Positions 26,861-35,429 of a DNA stretch of 64,000 nt are shown here, piece after piece. Every line of letters begins with the position of its first letter. The stretch's first letter is position 1. This stretch comes from Bradyrhizobium sp. SK17 (GTDB lineage: Bacteria > Pseudomonadota > Alphaproteobacteria > Rhizobiales > Xanthobacteraceae): contig NZ_CP025113.1 in assembly GCF_002831585.1 (NCBI RefSeq), positions 4,665,001-4,729,000 of the forward strand, read 5' to 3'. A program made the position numbers and the translations under genes. A model generated the notes under the pieces. It worked only from the letters and a program-made list of their open reading frames with translations, was not told the origin of the DNA and made no database searches.

Positions 26861-27229
26861 ATGGGCATACTCGATTCCCTGGAGAATTCGCCGGAGCTGA
26901 AAAGCATGCTTGGCCAGCTCGGGGCGGCCGTGATCCCCGCGGTGCTCGGCGAGGTGATGGGCAATGGCGGGCAGGGCGGCTTGTCCGCGATCGTCGCCAA
27001 GCTCGAGCAGGCCGGGCTCGGCGACCAGGTCAAATCCTGGATCGGCACCGGCCAGAACCTGCCGATCACGGCCGAGCAGCTCCAGCAGGTGCTGGGCAGC
27101 GACACGGTCAAGCAGCTCGCCGCCAGGTTCAACATTCCGGTCGACCAGCTGTCCCAGGTGCTGGCCCAGGCGCTTCCCGGTGCGGTCGACAGCGCGAGCC
27201 CGAACGGCAAGTTGCCGCATACCGCCTGA
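26861..27229 (+). CDS. YidB family (DUF937) protein
   Basis: Small protein of 122 residues with the YidB/DUF937 layout: short N-terminal helix (MGILDSLENSPELK), Gly-rich middle (VMGNGGQGGLSAIV), SWIGTGQNLPIT and C-terminal helices with VDQLSQVLAQALPGAVD. ATG 26861 has GGAC upstream within AAAGGACTTAGACC. Family function is not established. Monocistronic; a weak hairpin (27240-27260) follows the stop. Confidence 0.82.
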   Translation: MGILDSLENSPELKSMLGQLGAAVIPAVLGEVMGNGGQGGLSAIVAKLEQAGLGDQVKSWIGTGQNLPITAEQLQQVLGSDTVKQLAARFNIPVDQLSQVLAQALPGAVDSASPNGKLPHTA

Positions 27230-27239
27230 ACCGGTGGAA

Positions 27240-27260
27240 CCGGGTTCCAGGTGAACCCGG
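27240..27260 (+). terminator. Possible weak terminator after the YidB-like gene
   Basis: CCGGGTTC, loop CAGGT, GAACCCGG: an 8-bp stem 10 bp after the stop. There is no real T-tract after it, so termination is uncertain. Confidence 0.35.
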
Positions 27261-27445
27261 CGGGCAATTTCCGGCTGGCACGCAAATTGCTGCCTATCGC
27301 CCTGAAAAACCTGCAAAATCGCACCTTCGCCATGCCCCAATCTTGCTGGATTTGGGGCAGCGCGATGTGCTAGCTTGCCGCAGGGTTCTCAAAATGCCGG
27401 CCGGAGCTATCGGGACTGTCAGCCCAGCCAGCAATCTCTAAAAAA

Positions 27446-27649
27446 ATGGAGAGGGCGTTGAAGCACAAGTACTCGATTGGCGAGATCGTCTATTTCACAG
27501 CCAGCAACGTGGCGCGCCCAGCCGCGAGCGGCACCTATCAGGTGATCCGCCTGCTGCCGACCGACGGCGATGACTGCCAGTACCGCATCAAGAGCTCGAC
27601 CGAAGCTTTCGAACGCGTGGCCAAGGAGAGTCAGCTCGCGCTGTCCTGA
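27446..27649 (+). CDS. Small conserved hypothetical protein
   Basis: 67-residue cytosolic protein with the look of a small beta-barrel: YSIGEIVYF, GTYQVIRLLP, YRIKSSTEAFERV. It resembles short proteins I associate with rhizobial genomes, but no function is known. ATG 27446 follows an AT-rich AAAAAAATGG stretch; an internal TTG at 27458 is an alternative. The 216 bp upstream holds two small hairpins and no other gene. Confidence 0.6.
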   Translation: MERALKHKYSIGEIVYFTASNVARPAASGTYQVIRLLPTDGDDCQYRIKSSTEAFERVAKESQLALS

Positions 27650-27802
27650 TCTGTTGTGCGCAAGCTGGTGGCTGGAGCGCGGTTCCGCGCCGCCGCCGTC
27701 AAAAGGCCCCGTTCGCAGACCCATTGTGCTGTAGGCCGGATACCGGGATGGCGGTGTTCGCCATTGCCGGTTGTGCTTACGTTGCGTTGAGGGACATCGC
27801 GC

Positions 27803-28732
27803 ATGAATTGGGCTTCCTCGCTGGATGAGATCTGGCGCTCGCCGACCTTTCCGATGTGGCTGACGCTGGCCGCAGCGGGCTTTTTTGGAATCGTCGTCCT
27901 GGTGACGCTGCTGCGTGCGGAGAAGTCCGTGGCCAACGGCGCGCTGACCGTCATCACGCTGCTGTCCATCGCCGTTGCGGTCGCCGCCACGATCCGGGGC
28001 TTTGCGCCAGGCGGGCAGGCGGCAGCCCAGGCCGAGACGCGGACGGCGCAATTGACCGGCCAGACGGTGCCGGCACTGGCCTGCATCGACGACCTCGCCG
28101 GAGATGCCGTCCTCAATGCCTGCGAGAAGGTGCTGTTCGGCACATCCGACTCGGCCGCGGCGGCGGTCAGCTACGCGGCCGCGCAGATCTCGCGTCTGAC
28201 GGCGTATGGCGACCTCGCAACCGCCGAGCGTACCACCACCACCGAATTGCAGTCGCTGCGCCGCGCCGTCGAGCATGACCGCTACGGGCTGATGGCCTAC
28301 GCGCTGATGGCGCGCGACCGTTGCACGCCGACCGCGTGCCCGGCGTTCCGCTCGCTTGGCGACAACCATCAGATCATCGCCAACATGAACGAGCGCACCT
28401 ACGAGAACCTGATCACGCGCTACGCGGCATCCTGGAGCGCGCCGACCGGAGCCGCGCCTTCGGCCGCCGGCCTGGTCGCGGCATTGCCGCCGTCGATGCC
28501 CACGGGCAAGCCGACCAACGCGGAGTTTCCGAGCTCGGCGAACACGCCGCCGGTCAGCATCATGACGCCGGAACCGGCGAAGCCGGCTGCCGCTGCACCG
28601 CCGCCAGCGCGCGCTGCGGCAGCGCCTGCGCCCAAGCGGGCGCCGGTCGCCAAGCGCCCGGTCCAGATTGCACCTGCGCCTGCGGCGCCACCAGCGGCTG
28701 CGAGCGCACCGGCGGCCGCGAGCCAGGAGTAG
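27803..28732 (+). CDS. Hypothetical membrane protein with Pro/Ala-rich tail
   Basis: Protein of 309 residues, function unknown. Two N-terminal membrane helices (about 16-36 MWLTLAAAGFFGIVVLVTLL and 44-63 NGALTVITLLSIAVAVAA) are followed by a Cys-containing helical region (ACIDDLAGDAVLNACEKVLFG, then RDRCTPTACPAF) and, from about residue 215, a Pro/Ala-rich low-complexity tail. Four Cys in the probable periplasmic part could form two disulfides. Monocistronic on the plus strand before the DUF1489 gene. Resembles conserved Bradyrhizobium proteins by memory only. Confidence 0.65.
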   Translation: MNWASSLDEIWRSPTFPMWLTLAAAGFFGIVVLVTLLRAEKSVANGALTVITLLSIAVAVAATIRGFAPGGQAAAQAETRTAQLTGQTVPALACIDDLAGDAVLNACEKVLFGTSDSAAAAVSYAAAQISRLTAYGDLATAERTTTTELQSLRRAVEHDRYGLMAYALMARDRCTPTACPAFRSLGDNHQIIANMNERTYENLITRYAASWSAPTGAAPSAAGLVAALPPSMPTGKPTNAEFPSSANTPPVSIMTPEPAKPAAAAPPPARAAAAPAPKRAPVAKRPVQIAPAPAAPPAAASAPAAASQE

Positions 28733-28859
28733 CGTCAGGATCAGCGTTGCTGACGGCGGCCCGGGCCGCCGCCGCGCCGTTTCGCGGATAACTCCCGCTA
28801 TCCACTGCCGCCTGGATCGCTCTCTTTCCAAAGCGCGCGCCGGCCGCTACATCCGCGGT

Positions 28860-29300
28860 ATGCCGCTTCATCTCATCAAACTCGCCGTCGGTTGCGACTC
28901 GGTCAAGGAACTCAAGGGCTGGGTCGCCGAGCGCATGGCGGCCGCGAAAAAAAAGGGCCTGCCGCTTCGTCATGTCCACATCACGCGGATGACGCCGAAG
29001 CGCGAGGAGGAGCTGCTTGCCGGCGGTTCGCTCTATTGGGTGATCCGTGGCGAGATCGCCGCGCGCGAGAAGATCATCGCGATCGAGCCGTTCCGCGACA
29101 AGGACGGCATCGGACGCTGCCGGCTGGTCATGCAGCCCAAGGTGATCGCGGTCTCGCCGCGCCCGATGCGGCCGTTCCAGGGCTGGCGCTACTTGACCGC
29201 GGATTCCGCGCCGGCAGACCTGACGAAGTCGAGCGCGGCCAGCGTGGCGTCGATGCCCGAGCCGATGCGACGCGAACTGCGCGACCTCGGATTGCTCTGA
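28860..29300 (+). CDS. DUF1489 family protein
   Basis: Cytosolic protein of 146 residues matching the alphaproteobacterial DUF1489 family: MPLHLIKLAVG at the start, RHVHITRMTPKR and SLYWVIRG in the middle, PKVIAVSPRPMRPFQGWRYL near the C-terminus. ATG 28860 is chosen because it gives this family N-terminus. Family function is unknown, though it is widespread in the class. The frame is open upstream, overlapping the end of the previous gene, but without homology. Confidence 0.8.
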   Translation: MPLHLIKLAVGCDSVKELKGWVAERMAAAKKKGLPLRHVHITRMTPKREEELLAGGSLYWVIRGEIAAREKIIAIEPFRDKDGIGRCRLVMQPKVIAVSPRPMRPFQGWRYLTADSAPADLTKSSAASVASMPEPMRRELRDLGLL

Positions 29301-29343
29301 GCATGCGGATTGCTGCGAGCGATCGCGCGGCGGTTGCCGCGGA

Positions 29344-30090
29344 TCACTGGGTGACGAGATGCAGCCGGGCCCATTCGGAGGCCGGGATCTCGACATAGCG
29401 GCCGCCGCCGGCATTGCGGAGCGCAGCATCGAGCAGTTCGTGATCGATCCCCATCTCGCCAAGATAGCGCCGGAACTGGTCGGTGAAGATCGAGGTGAGG
29501 CTGTCGCGTTGCTCGGCCGAGACGTTGGGGGCGAGCCGGTTGTGGATCGCCATGCCGCTCAGCACCACGTGGCTGCCGGGGGGCAGGGTGCGATGCACGC
29601 CGCCCGACAGCACCAGCACGCAGGCAAAGTCACAGGCGGTGCTGGACGGCTTCTCCGTCGCATCCAGCGGGCCACCGGGCCGCTTCAGCGCAAAGCATTC
29701 GTCCTCGGATTTGCCGTTGCAGGCCTCGACCTCGGTCACCGCGACCACGGCATCGACCCCGCGATCGCGCAGGATGCGGCCGAGGCTGGAGGCGACGTTG
29801 AGGTTGGATTGCCCCTTGATGTTGATCACGACCGGAAGCTTGCGTCCGTTCTGGCGGTCGAGGATCGCGAGCAGGCGCTTGTAGCTGTCCCACTGCACCG
29901 CGCCCTCGGCCGCGATCCAGTCCGAGCAACCCGGACCGCAGGCATCGGCGGTGCCGTGAGCGACATAGAAGATCATCGCGCCGGGCGCCGAATTGACCCC
30001 GCCGACCGGCGGCCGGGTCTGCGCCTGCGCCACCCCCGCGGCCAACAGCGCGAAGCCGACAAGAATGCCTTGGCTGAAATACCTGCCCAT
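29344..30090 (-). CDS. Conserved periplasmic hypothetical protein
   Basis: Secreted protein of 248 residues. Signal peptide about 1-23 (LVGFALLAAGVAQAQ). The mature part has MIFYVAHGTADACGPGCSDWIAAEG near its start and a Rossmann-like series of strands (KLPVVINIKGQ, VDAVVAVTEVEAC, CDFACVLVLSGG, SHVVLSGMAIHN). This arrangement is reminiscent of periplasmic proteins with a ClpP/crotonase-like fold, but catalytic residues cannot be assigned. Six Cys suggest disulfides. Monocistronic, between DUF1489 and panC. Confidence 0.6.
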   Translation of the reverse strand: MGRYFSQGILVGFALLAAGVAQAQTRPPVGGVNSAPGAMIFYVAHGTADACGPGCSDWIAAEGAVQWDSYKRLLAILDRQNGRKLPVVINIKGQSNLNVASSLGRILRDRGVDAVVAVTEVEACNGKSEDECFALKRPGGPLDATEKPSSTACDFACVLVLSGGVHRTLPPGSHVVLSGMAIHNRLAPNVSAEQRDSLTSIFTDQFRRYLGEMGIDHELLDAALRNAGGGRYVEIPASEWARLHLVTQ

Positions 30091-30160
30091 TCCGATCGCC
30101 TCTGAAAAAGGCGATCATCCACGCCTAGCGGCGGCGGCGCAAGTCCAGGCCGGCGACCGG

Positions 30161-31012
30161 TCAGACCGCGATGTTGTCGATCAGGCGGGTCTTGCCGAGC
30201 TTGGCCGCGACCAGCATCCGCATCGGGCCGTCCTTCAGCGAGCCGATCGGCGCCAGCGTGGCAGCATGGCGGACCTCGAGATAATCGAGCACGAAGCCGG
30301 CCTCGGTGATCGCGGCCGCGCCGGCCGCCATCACGGTCGCCGTGTCCTCGCCGGCGCGCAGCCGGGCGGCGGCTTCCTTCATGGTCCGGTTGAGGGTGGG
30401 GGCGATCCGCCGTTCTTCGGGCGACAGGTAGACGTTGCGCGAGGACATCGCGAGGCCATCACGCTCGCGCACCGTCTTGGATCCGATCACCTTGACGCCG
30501 AGGTCGAGGTCGGCGGCCATCTGGGTCACCACCCGGAACTGCTGAAAGTCCTTCTCGCCGAAGATCGCGGCGTCGGGCCGGACCTGCGTGAACAGCTTGC
30601 CGACCACGGTGGCGACACCGCCGAAGAAGTGCGGCCGGAAGCGATCCTCGAGGCCAGCGGTGGCCGGTCCCTCCGGCACGATCCTGGTGGCGAAGCCGTC
30701 GGGGTACATCGCTTTCACCTCGGGGTGCCAGATCAGGTCGACGCCCTCGGCCGCGAGCTTCGCGACGTCTTCCTTCCAGGTGCGCGGATAGGAGCCGAAG
30801 TCCTCGGTCGGGGCAAACTGCGTCGGATTGACGAAGATCGAGACCACGACGCGCTTGGCACGGCGCTTGGCAAGCCGCACCAGCGACACATGGCCGTCAT
30901 GCAGGGCTCCCATGGTCGGGACCAGCGCGACGGTCGCCTTCTTGGCGCGCAGGGCGTCGATGGCGCGACGCAGGGCGGGGACGGTACGGACAACGGCGGG
31001 ATTTCTCGGCAT
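30161..31012 (-). CDS. panC: Pantothenate synthetase
   Basis: Condenses pantoate and beta-alanine with ATP to form pantothenate (vitamin B5, coenzyme A synthesis). 283 residues; nucleotide-binding [10 protein letters not shown] (about 33-42), [16 protein letters not shown] and [13 protein letters not shown] (KMSKS-like) are all present. ATG 31012 gives the family N-terminus; the frame is open upstream to 31267 but that segment has no homology and crosses the promoter. Diverges from mipZ, an arrangement expected in this group of bacteria. No panB in the window. Confidence 0.95.
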   Translation of the reverse strand: MPRNPAVVRTVPALRRAIDALRAKKATVALVPTMGALHDGHVSLVRLAKRRAKRVVVSIFVNPTQFAPTEDFGSYPRTWKEDVAKLAAEGVDLIWHPEVKAMYPDGFATRIVPEGPATAGLEDRFRPHFFGGVATVVGKLFTQVRPDAAIFGEKDFQQFRVVTQMAADLDLGVKVIGSKTVRERDGLAMSSRNVYLSPEERRIAPTLNRTMKEAAARLRAGEDTATVMAAGAAAITEAGFVLDYLEVRHAATLAPIGSLKDGPMRMLVAAKLGKTRLIDNIAV

Positions 31013-31320
31013 CTGGTCTCGACTCGCGGGGCGGGCTGGTGGGACGAAGCTGGTTGGGCGGTTGGTGTTCGGCAGGTCGCGGACCTTACCAAGACCGGGC
31101 CGGGGTCGGCAAACCGCCGGATCGCGACAAGCCTTACCCGATCCCGCTCGCAGATGGATCGCGGCGTCGTGCCGCCGATCGACGCAGCGGCCTTGTCCGG
31201 CAGCGTCTTGTCCGATCGATTCATCATTAAGGACGGCGGCGATTGATTTCCCGTCGCAGTGATGCATTTCACTTGACCGCAGCCGCGCTCGATTTGAAGA
31301 TCATTGCCGGGGATTGGATC

Positions 31321-32238
31321 ATGTTGGTGCAGGCTAGTCAGGGTCAGTCCGGCTCCGCGCATGTCGTTGTGCTGGGCAACGAGAAGGGCGGTTCGGGCAA
31401 ATCGACCACCGCCGTGCATATCGCCGTCGCGCTGATGAAGGCCGGACAGCGCGTCGCCAGCATCGATCTCGATTGCCGCCAGCAGAGCTTCACCCGCTAC
31501 ATCAGCAATCGCCAGGCCTGGGCGCGGCGCACCGGGCTCGATCTCGAGCTGCCGGTGCACCACTGCATCAGATACGGCGAGACGATGCAGATCGAGGAGA
31601 ACGAGAACGCCGAATTCCAGCAGTTCATGGAAGCGGTCAGCGCGGTGGAGCGCGCCTGCGATTTCATCGTGATCGATACCCCGGGCTCCGACAGCTACCT
31701 GATGCGGCTCGCGCATTCGATGGCCGACACGCTGGTGACCCCGATCAACGACAGCTTCCTCGATTTCGACGTGCTCGGCACCGTCGATGCCGCGACCTAT
31801 GCGGTGACCGGCGAGAGCCACTATGCGGAGATGGTGCGCGACACCAGGCGCAAGCGCCGCCAGCTCGACGGCGCCTCGACCGACTGGATCGTGGTGCGCA
31901 ACCGGCTGTCGATGCTCGCCTCGCGCAACAAGCAACTGGTCGCCGACGGCCTCAAGCAATTGTCGCTGCGGCTCGGGTTCCGTGCGGTCGACGGTTTTGC
32001 CGAGCGGGTGGTCTATCGCGAGTTCTTCCCGCGCGGGCTGACCGCGCTCGACGACATCGACGAGACGACGCTCGGCACCCGCCCGAGCCTCGGCCACGTC
32101 ACCGCGCGCGAGGAGGTGACGAGCCTGCTGCGCCAGCTCAAGCTGCCGCTCGACGAGCGCGGCCGCCGCCGGGCTGCGAACCGCGCCGAATGGTTCAGCC
32201 AGGTCGACAAGCCGCTCGAGGTCCACGACATCATCTGA
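31321..32238 (+). CDS. mipZ: Division-plane positioning ATPase MipZ (ParA/MinD superfamily)
   Basis: ATPase of 305 residues that in alphaproteobacteria binds ParB at the origins and forms a polar gradient inhibiting FtsZ. The deviant Walker A is GNEKGGSGKSTT (signature Lys22 and Lys27), followed by ASIDLDCRQQSFTRYISNR and the FIVIDTPGSDS Walker B/switch region. ATG 31321 follows GGGGATTGG. The specificity for MipZ over plasmid ParA rests on the DLDCRQ region and the length. Monocistronic, divergent from panC. Confidence 0.9.
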   Translation: MLVQASQGQSGSAHVVVLGNEKGGSGKSTTAVHIAVALMKAGQRVASIDLDCRQQSFTRYISNRQAWARRTGLDLELPVHHCIRYGETMQIEENENAEFQQFMEAVSAVERACDFIVIDTPGSDSYLMRLAHSMADTLVTPINDSFLDFDVLGTVDAATYAVTGESHYAEMVRDTRRKRRQLDGASTDWIVVRNRLSMLASRNKQLVADGLKQLSLRLGFRAVDGFAERVVYREFFPRGLTALDDIDETTLGTRPSLGHVTAREEVTSLLRQLKLPLDERGRRRAANRAEWFSQVDKPLEVHDII

Positions 32239-32360
32239 GGTGCCGCCGTGAATTCACGAGAGCTACTTGCCGGGTCGCTCGCGCGGGAGGCGCGTGGCCG
32301 AAATGTCGAAAACAACCCCATGCAAAGCAGCCGGTCGCGGCCAGCAGTCGACCGGGCGAC

Positions 32361-32408
32361 TTGACACGTCGGGCAACTCACCGGTATATTTCTAATATTC
32401 CGAAATAT
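32361..32408 (+). promoter_or_regulatory. Orphan ArsR-type promoter/operator pointing into the broken MFS gene
   Basis: A promoter-like pair, TTGACA (32361-32366), 18 bp, TATATT (32385-32390), overlaps an AT-rich inverted repeat, ATATTTC (32386-32392) and GAAATAT (32402-32408). The repeat resembles three other sites in this arsenic cluster. The promoter reads on the plus strand into the 3' end of the minus-strand MFS pseudogene, and no plausible plus-strand gene follows. The 32239-32360 stretch holds no gene. Confidence 0.6.
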
Positions 32409-32418
32409 CTGCCGACCT

Positions 32419-33596
32419 CTACTCCGCAGCCGCGGCGATGTTTGTGGCCTTCGCATTTGCTTGCGGCAATGCGAGCAGCGCTATCAGCGCCGCAACGCTG
32501 AGGCCGGCCGACACAGCCACGACAAGCTTTCCGAGCGGGTCGATCAGCAGCCCGAACGCGAGGGGGGCGAGGGCCTGGCAGATGCGCGACGGGGCACCGA
32601 TCAATCCAAGTCGGTAGGCATAGTTCTCCGGCCCGAAGATCGAGAGCGGCAGCGTGCCGCGCGCGATGGTGAGGATGCCGTTGCCGGCGCCGTGCAGCAG
32701 CGTGAAGGCGGCTGCCGCGCCGCCGCCGAACAGGCCAATGACGCCTGCTCCGATCGGATGGGTCAGGCAGGCCAGGCGCGTCGACACCAGCGGGTGGAAG
32801 CGGCTCAGGAAGCCTGCTTCCAGGATCCGGGCACCGACTTGGGCGGGGCCGATCATCATGCCAGCGAACACAGCCTGAGCCGGCGTTGCGCCGAACGCCT
32901 CGACAATGCGCGGCAGGTGTGCAGCCATCGCCGACGTCACCGTCCACGCGGCGGCGAACGCGAACGACAGCAGCACCATCGTCCGATCGATCGGGATGTG
33001 CGGTTTGGCAGCGGTTCCGCCGGCGTGAACCGCCCGTTCGGTTCGGGGCAGGAGCAGATTGAGCGGCAGGCCAACGACGATATGCGCGATGGCCCAGGCG
33101 TAGCAGGTCTCCCGCCAGCCGATTGTCTCGAGCCCGAGGGAACTGAGAGGCCAACCGACGGTGCTGGCGAAGCCGGCGATCAGGGTGATGCCGGTGATCG
33201 CGCCGCGCGCGTTGCTGCCGTAGATGCGGCCCAAAGCACCAAATGCCGCATCGTACAGCCCAAGACCCATGCCGACGCCGAGCAGCAGCCACGCCAAGGA
33301 CATCGTCCACAGCGTGGCGGACGCGCCGAGCAGCGCGAGCCCGGCCGCGAGGACGATGTTTGAGGCGCACAGGACTTCGCGGCCGCCGACACGGTCGATC
33401 TGACGGCCGACGCGCGGCCCAGCAGTCCGGAGATCACGAGCGACGCCGAGAAAGCTGCGAAGAACCAGTTGCTCGAGATGCCGAGATCCCTCGCGATCGG
33501 ATCGGCAAGGATGGCCGGTAGATAATAGCTCGAACCCCAGGCTAGCGTCTGGGCGGTCCCAAGCGCTGCGACCACCCTCAGGCGTTGTCCGTCCAT
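32419..33596 (-). pseudogene. MFS transporter of the arsenic cluster, broken by a frameshift
   Basis: An MFS carrier of about 390 residues read in two frames. The N-terminal 60 or so residues (MDGQRLRVVAALGTAQTLAW, LADPIARDLGISSNWFFAAF, SGLLG) are in one frame from ATG 33596. From about 33417 the protein continues in another frame (RVGRQIDRVGGREV, then MSLAWLLLGVGMGLGLYDAA to the end at 32419). Adding one G:C pair at about 33415-33420, where GGGCCC would be expected but GGGCC is found, restores SGLLGPRVGRQIDRVGG, a normal MFS loop. It is either a real pseudogene or a sequencing error. Twelve bp separate it from the flavoprotein gene upstream, so the two formed one operon. As efflux partner of that flavoprotein it may have exported an arsenical; that is inference. 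Confidence 0.85.
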
Positions 33597-33607
33597 GCCG
33601 GCCGCCC

Positions 33608-34930
33608 TCAGGAGCAGCAGGCGCTGGCGCTGGCTGGCGCCGGCCCGCCGCAGCACGACGATGCTCCCGCACCGCCTTCGACGCCGCCGCGGGTGCAGAC
33701 TCCGGTTTCCGGCAGATCGAGTTCGACGCGCTCCGCGGCTTCCTTGTCGCCGGCGATGTCCGCGGCAATCGATCGGACCTGCTCGTAGCCGGTGATCATT
33801 AGGAAGGTCGGGGCGCGCCCGTAGGCCTTGATGCCGGCCAGATAGAAGCCGCGGTCATCCTGCTGCAATTCGCGTGCGCCATGCGGGCGCACCGTGCCGC
33901 AGGAGTGCTCGTTCGGGTCGATCAGCGGCGCCAGGGCCATCGGGGCCTCGATCGCGGGATCGAGCCGGAGCCGGATCTCGCTGAGGAAGGAGAGGTCGGG
34001 CCGGAAGCCGGTGGCCACGACAAGCTCGTCCACGACAATCTTGCGCGCGCAGCAGGCTGAGGACGTTGCGATCCGAAGCTGGCCGTCGACCGTCACGATC
34101 GCGGAGACGGCAAAGCCAGCTTCGACCTGTACCTGACCCGATGTCACGAGTGAGGCGAAATGGGCGCCAAGTTCGCCGCGCGCGGCCAGCTTGTCGTTGG
34201 CGCCGCCGCCAAAGGCCTTTGCCGGATCGTTGCCGCGGAGCAGCCAGATCGGGCGCGTGCCGGGCACCTGACTGGCGAGCGTCGTCAGATCGGTGAGCGT
34301 GCCGATCGCCGAGTGTCCTGCGCCCAGCACGGCGACGGTCTTGCCCGCATAGCGGAGGCGGTCCTTGCCGAGAACGTCGGGCATGCCATAGGCGATCTGC
34401 GCCTGAGCCTCGCGCTCGCCGATCGCGGGCAGGCCGTTGGCGCCGGCCGGATTCGGCGAGGCCCACGTTCCGGAGGTGTCGATGACTGCCTCGGCGCGCA
34501 GGGTCTCGGGCCCTTTGCCGTTTTGGTAGCGGATTTCGAAGGGAGCGGCCTCGCGGCCCTTGGTCTTCGCCTTGTCGAAACCCGCGCGGGAGACCGCGGT
34601 GACACGGCTCGAGATGCGGATCACATCCTTGAGCGCTGTGCGGGTCGCGAGCGGGACGAGATACTGCTCGAGCAACTCGCTTCCCGTCGGGTACACCTGC
34701 GGATCGGGAGAATTCCAGCCCGTAGGTGCCAGCAGCCGCTCGGCGGCGCGGTCGACGTTGTACTCCCAGGGCGAGAACAGCTGGACGTGCCGCCATTGCC
34801 GGATCGCATGGCCGGCCTCGGGTCCGCTCTCCAGCACCACTGGCGTCATGCCGCGCTCCATCACATGGGCCGCGGCGGCCAACCCGACAGGGCCGGCGCC
34901 GATGATCGCGACGGTCTTTCCTGTGCTCAT
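33608..34930 (-). CDS. FAD/NAD(P)-binding oxidoreductase with CC-rich tail (ArsO-like)
   Basis: Flavoprotein of 440 residues with two dinucleotide folds: FAD motif IIGAGPVGLAAAAH (8-21) and NAD(P) motif AVLGAGHSAIGTL, plus VVATGFRPD. This is the layout of flavin-dependent monooxygenase-like proteins sometimes called ArsO in arsenic operons. The last 25 residues contain Cys pairs (SSCCGG and ACCS) after a further Cys (GVCTRG), and an internal SSACCARK is present, suggesting thiol binding of a metalloid. SD GGAGAAGAAG precedes ATG 34930. An ArsR-type site lies 13 bp upstream. Downstream is the broken MFS gene. Substrate not established. Confidence 0.75.
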   Translation of the reverse strand: MSTGKTVAIIGAGPVGLAAAAHVMERGMTPVVLESGPEAGHAIRQWRHVQLFSPWEYNVDRAAERLLAPTGWNSPDPQVYPTGSELLEQYLVPLATRTALKDVIRISSRVTAVSRAGFDKAKTKGREAAPFEIRYQNGKGPETLRAEAVIDTSGTWASPNPAGANGLPAIGEREAQAQIAYGMPDVLGKDRLRYAGKTVAVLGAGHSAIGTLTDLTTLASQVPGTRPIWLLRGNDPAKAFGGGANDKLAARGELGAHFASLVTSGQVQVEAGFAVSAIVTVDGQLRIATSSACCARKIVVDELVVATGFRPDLSFLSEIRLRLDPAIEAPMALAPLIDPNEHSCGTVRPHGARELQQDDRGFYLAGIKAYGRAPTFLMITGYEQVRSIAADIAGDKEAAERVELDLPETGVCTRGGVEGGAGASSCCGGPAPASASACCS

Positions 34931-34942
34931 TCTTCTTCTCCG

Positions 34943-34964
34943 ATTTTTCTAGAACTATCGAATG
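34943..34964 (-). promoter_or_regulatory. ArsR-type operator upstream of the flavoprotein gene
   Basis: Read on the minus strand, CATTCGATAGTTCTAGAAAAAT closely matches the site at 35335-35356 (shared ATTCGA, TTCTAGAAA core). It lies in the 48-bp gap between the first arsR and the flavoprotein gene, implying separate arsenic-responsive control of the latter. Confidence 0.55.
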
Positions 34965-34978
34965 ATGCGGCAAAAAGA

Positions 34979-35296
34979 TCAGGCCGCGCTCTTGGCCTCT
35001 TTGCACTGGTTTTCTTCGACGCAGCACTCGGCGACGAGGAAGTCCACCAGGTCCTGCATCGTGTCGTATTCGGCGTGGCAAACCAGCGTCGTGCCCTCGC
35101 GGACCTGCGAAATCAGGCCGACGGAAACCAAGCCCTTGACGTGGTGTGAGAGGGTTGAGGCCGGGATCTTGAGCCGTTCCTGCAGGCGCCCGACCGGCAT
35201 GCCGGCGTGCCCTGCGCGGACCAGCGCGCGAAAGATCTTCAGTCTCGTCGGATTGCCCAGTGCCTCGAGGCGGGCCGCGGCGTCGTCGATTTTCAT
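34979..35296 (-). CDS. arsR: ArsR family repressor, C-terminal Cys type
   Basis: Winged-helix metalloregulator of 105 residues. The HTH is VGRLQERLKIPASTLSHHVK (about 35-54). Cys91, Cys92 and Cys98 near the C-terminus (AECCVEENQC) have the same spacing as the As(III) site Cys95/96/102 of Acidithiobacillus ferrooxidans ArsR; there is no CxC pair in the DNA-binding helix as in plasmid R773 ArsR. No ribosome site precedes ATG 35296, and the predicted transcription start falls at or next to it, so the message may be leaderless. Diverges from the second arsR. Confidence 0.9.
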   Translation of the reverse strand: MKIDDAAARLEALGNPTRLKIFRALVRAGHAGMPVGRLQERLKIPASTLSHHVKGLVSVGLISQVREGTTLVCHAEYDTMQDLVDFLVAECCVEENQCKEAKSAA

Positions 35297-35302
35297 ACTG
35301 AC

Positions 35303-35356
35303 ACAATGGGGATGGCGGGCGTCGCTGTCAATCGATGTTTCTAGAATATTCGAAAT
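35303..35356 (-). promoter_or_regulatory. Promoter and operator of the first arsR
   Basis: On the minus strand: operator ATTTCGAATATTCTAGAAACAT (plus coordinates 35335-35356), then TTGACA (35331-35326), 17 bp, and a weak CATTGT (35308-35303). The predicted start lies at about 35296, the first base of the arsR ATG. Confidence 0.55.
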
Positions 35357-35394
35357 AGAGGGCGGCGGTACCGGACGTTATCGGTGATCATGGC

Positions 35395-35429
35395 TTGACT
35401 CGCTTCGATATTTCTAGATATCTGGATAT
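35395..35429 (+). promoter_or_regulatory. Promoter and operator of the second arsR
   Basis: TTGACT (35395-35400), 18 bp, TATCTG (35419-35424) on the plus strand. The AT-rich operator-like sequence 35408-35429 (ATATTTCTAGATATC core) covers the -10 and abuts the ATG at 35430, so a bound repressor would block the promoter directly. Confidence 0.55.

Noticed and set aside
32419..33768. Reading the C-terminal MFS frame as a complete 449-residue protein from its upstream-most ATG
   Set aside because: Its first 100 or so residues are an out-of-frame translation of the flavoprotein 3' end and the MFS N-terminus; the real N-terminus is in the other frame.
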